Assembly: GCA_047974415.1 (NCBI GenBank) | Contig: JBKECH010000104.1 | Span: forward strand, 1-6,520 | Origin: JBKEAJ01 sp047974415 | GTDB lineage: Bacteria; Bacteroidota; Bacteroidia; Bacteroidales; Prolixibacteraceae | Length of the DNA stretch: 6,520 bases | Direction: 5' to 3' | Shown here: positions 5,715-6,520 of the stretch, one piece after another | Layout: the number at the start of each line of letters is the position of its first letter | Numbering within the stretch: the stretch's first letter is position 1 | Notes under the pieces: generated by a model | Database searches by the model: none | Told to the model about the DNA's origin: nothing | The model's input: only the letters and a program-made list of their open reading frames with translations | Position numbers and translations under genes: made by a program

Positions 5715-6520
5715 CAATCAAAGAATATTTACAGAAAAAGTATAGCAATAGCACTTTAAACAGCAATTTATACAACATCAAAAGATTTACAGATTACTAT
5801 CAAAATAAAGCACCAAAAGCCAATTACAAAGACATTTTAAACTACATAGAACACTTACGAAAGAACTACGATTTACATCCCAAAACATTAAGACATTGCT
5901 TGTATGCAGTTAAAATTTACTTCAATTACTTACTGGAAATAGGAAAGCGAAAAGACCATCCTTGCAGTGAGTTATTTTTAAAAGACAAAGTCAGTAAGGA
6001 AATACAAGTTGATAATCTGTACAGTTCGGAAACTCTGGAGCAGTTTTTTGAAAGCTACCAAATCAAAAAGAAAAAGTATTTACAAAGCAGAAACAAAATC
6101 ATTATCAGTTTACTGATTTACCAAGCCTTAACCGTAAAGGAAATTACAGAAATAGAAGTGGAAAACATCGATTTAGAAAAGGCAGAAATCTTTATCAAAG
6201 GAAGCGAAGAAATCACATCAAAAAGACCCAAAAGCAGAACCTTACCCTTACAAGCCAAACAAATATTACTCATACACAACTATCTGAAAAAAGACCGTAA
6301 AAAGCTACTGAAATACAATCTTAATAATCCTAATGAACAAAGCTTTATTCTCGGACAATACGGAGAAAAAATCAATCCGCACGGAATCAGTAAAATCATT
6401 AACGAGAACCGAAAGAAAAGCGAGAAAATCCAACCAATGAAAATCAGGCAAAGCGTCATCGCAAACCTTTTGAAGAAAGAAAACGATACAAGAATCGTCC
6501 AAGTTTTTAGCGGACACAAA
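5711..6520 (+). CDS. second tyrosine-recombinase-like protein, degenerate active site, 3' end outside the window
   Basis: Translation is open from the ATG at 5711 to the right edge (270 codons). The ATG overlaps the upstream TGA (ATGA, 4 nt), implying translational coupling and fixing the start. Residues 1-80 resemble a core-binding domain (TLNSNLYNIKRFTDYYQNK, KTLRHCLYAVKIYFNYLLE). From about 105 the fold follows that of its neighbour, but key residues differ. The first Arg aligns with T141 (YQALTVKEI against YGCGLRVQE). HxxR is MKIR (M243 replaces His, R246 kept). KSRTLPL matches the Lys/beta-hairpin region, and the later His is kept in FSGHK (H269). The nucleophilic Tyr would lie beyond the edge. 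It may be a structural partner giving the pair asymmetry, or an enzyme with displaced residues. Tandem recombinase sets occur in Tn554 and in recombinase-in-trio elements, so a third gene may follow. Confidence 0.85.
   Translation, partial: MTIKEYLQKKYSNSTLNSNLYNIKRFTDYYQNKAPKANYKDILNYIEHLRKNYDLHPKTLRHCLYAVKIYFNYLLEIGKRKDHPCSELFLKDKVSKEIQVDNLYSSETLEQFFESYQIKKKKYLQSRNKIIISLLIYQALTVKEITEIEVENIDLEKAEIFIKGSEEITSKRPKSRTLPLQAKQILLIHNYLKKDRKKLLKYNLNNPNEQSFILGQYGEKINPHGISKIINENRKKSEKIQPMKIRQSVIANLLKKENDTRIVQVFSGHK

Larger units (their letters stand above)
1375..6520. mobile_element. integrated mobile element, partial (switch, replication and recombination module)
   Basis: An XRE repressor, divergent promoters, a primase-helicase, a repeat-rich non-coding site and two coupled tyrosine recombinases form a coherent module of an integrative, possibly self-replicating, element. 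No host housekeeping gene interrupts it. The start given is simply the end of the minus-strand gene; the true left end could be at the RHS 3' end (see 1335-1347) and the right end lies outside. No capsid, relaxase or conjugation gene is visible, so phage, satellite and conjugative types cannot be told apart. Confidence 0.55.

Overview
The window looks like Bacteroidota DNA, most likely a low-GC flavobacterial or cytophagal genome. The evidence is an RHS protein of the HPDHLGS/YYYGARYYNP type, two promoters with the -7 element TATCTTTG (Bacteroidota consensus TAnnTTTG), weak or absent Shine-Dalgarno sequences, and A-rich coding strands. Species cannot be decided from the sequence.

Layout. (1) Positions 1-1347 (+) hold the 3' end of an RHS-repeat polymorphic toxin gene that enters from the left edge. 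It encodes an RHS core, a LysM-like module, a hydrophobic linker and a C-terminal tip that I read as a GIY-YIG-like nuclease. A strong hairpin terminator (1353-1373) sits between it and the convergent genes. (2) Positions 1375-2180 (-) hold a two-gene unit: an XRE-family repressor followed by an unrecognised 153-residue protein, with a 1-nt stop/start overlap. (3) Positions 2181-2346 are a divergent control region with back-to-back promoters, a 15-bp palindrome and an 11-bp direct repeat. (4) Positions 2347-4632 (+) encode a 761-residue CHC2 zinc finger / Toprim primase fused to an AAA+ ATPase and a winged-helix-like C-terminus. (5) Positions 4633-4775 are non-coding and rich in nested inverted repeats and TTGTT/AACAA pentamers, a candidate replication origin and/or recombination site. 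(6) Positions 4776-5714 (+) encode an intact tyrosine recombinase. (7) Positions 5711-6520 (+) hold a second tyrosine-recombinase-like gene that overlaps the first by ATGA and runs off the right edge. It has lost the first catalytic Arg and the His of HxxR.

Interpretation (inference). Regions 2-7 look like the control, replication and recombination end of an integrated mobile element placed next to, or at the 3' end of, the RHS toxin gene. The layout is a phage-like switch: the XRE repressor faces a primase-helicase and recombinase operon across a shared operator region. The single-polypeptide primase/AAA+/winged-helix design recalls the alpha replication protein of satellite phage P4 by analogy of architecture only. 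A 13-bp sequence found at both the RHS stop codon and the primase stop codon is a possible but statistically weak attachment-site candidate. Neither end of the element can be fixed from this window.
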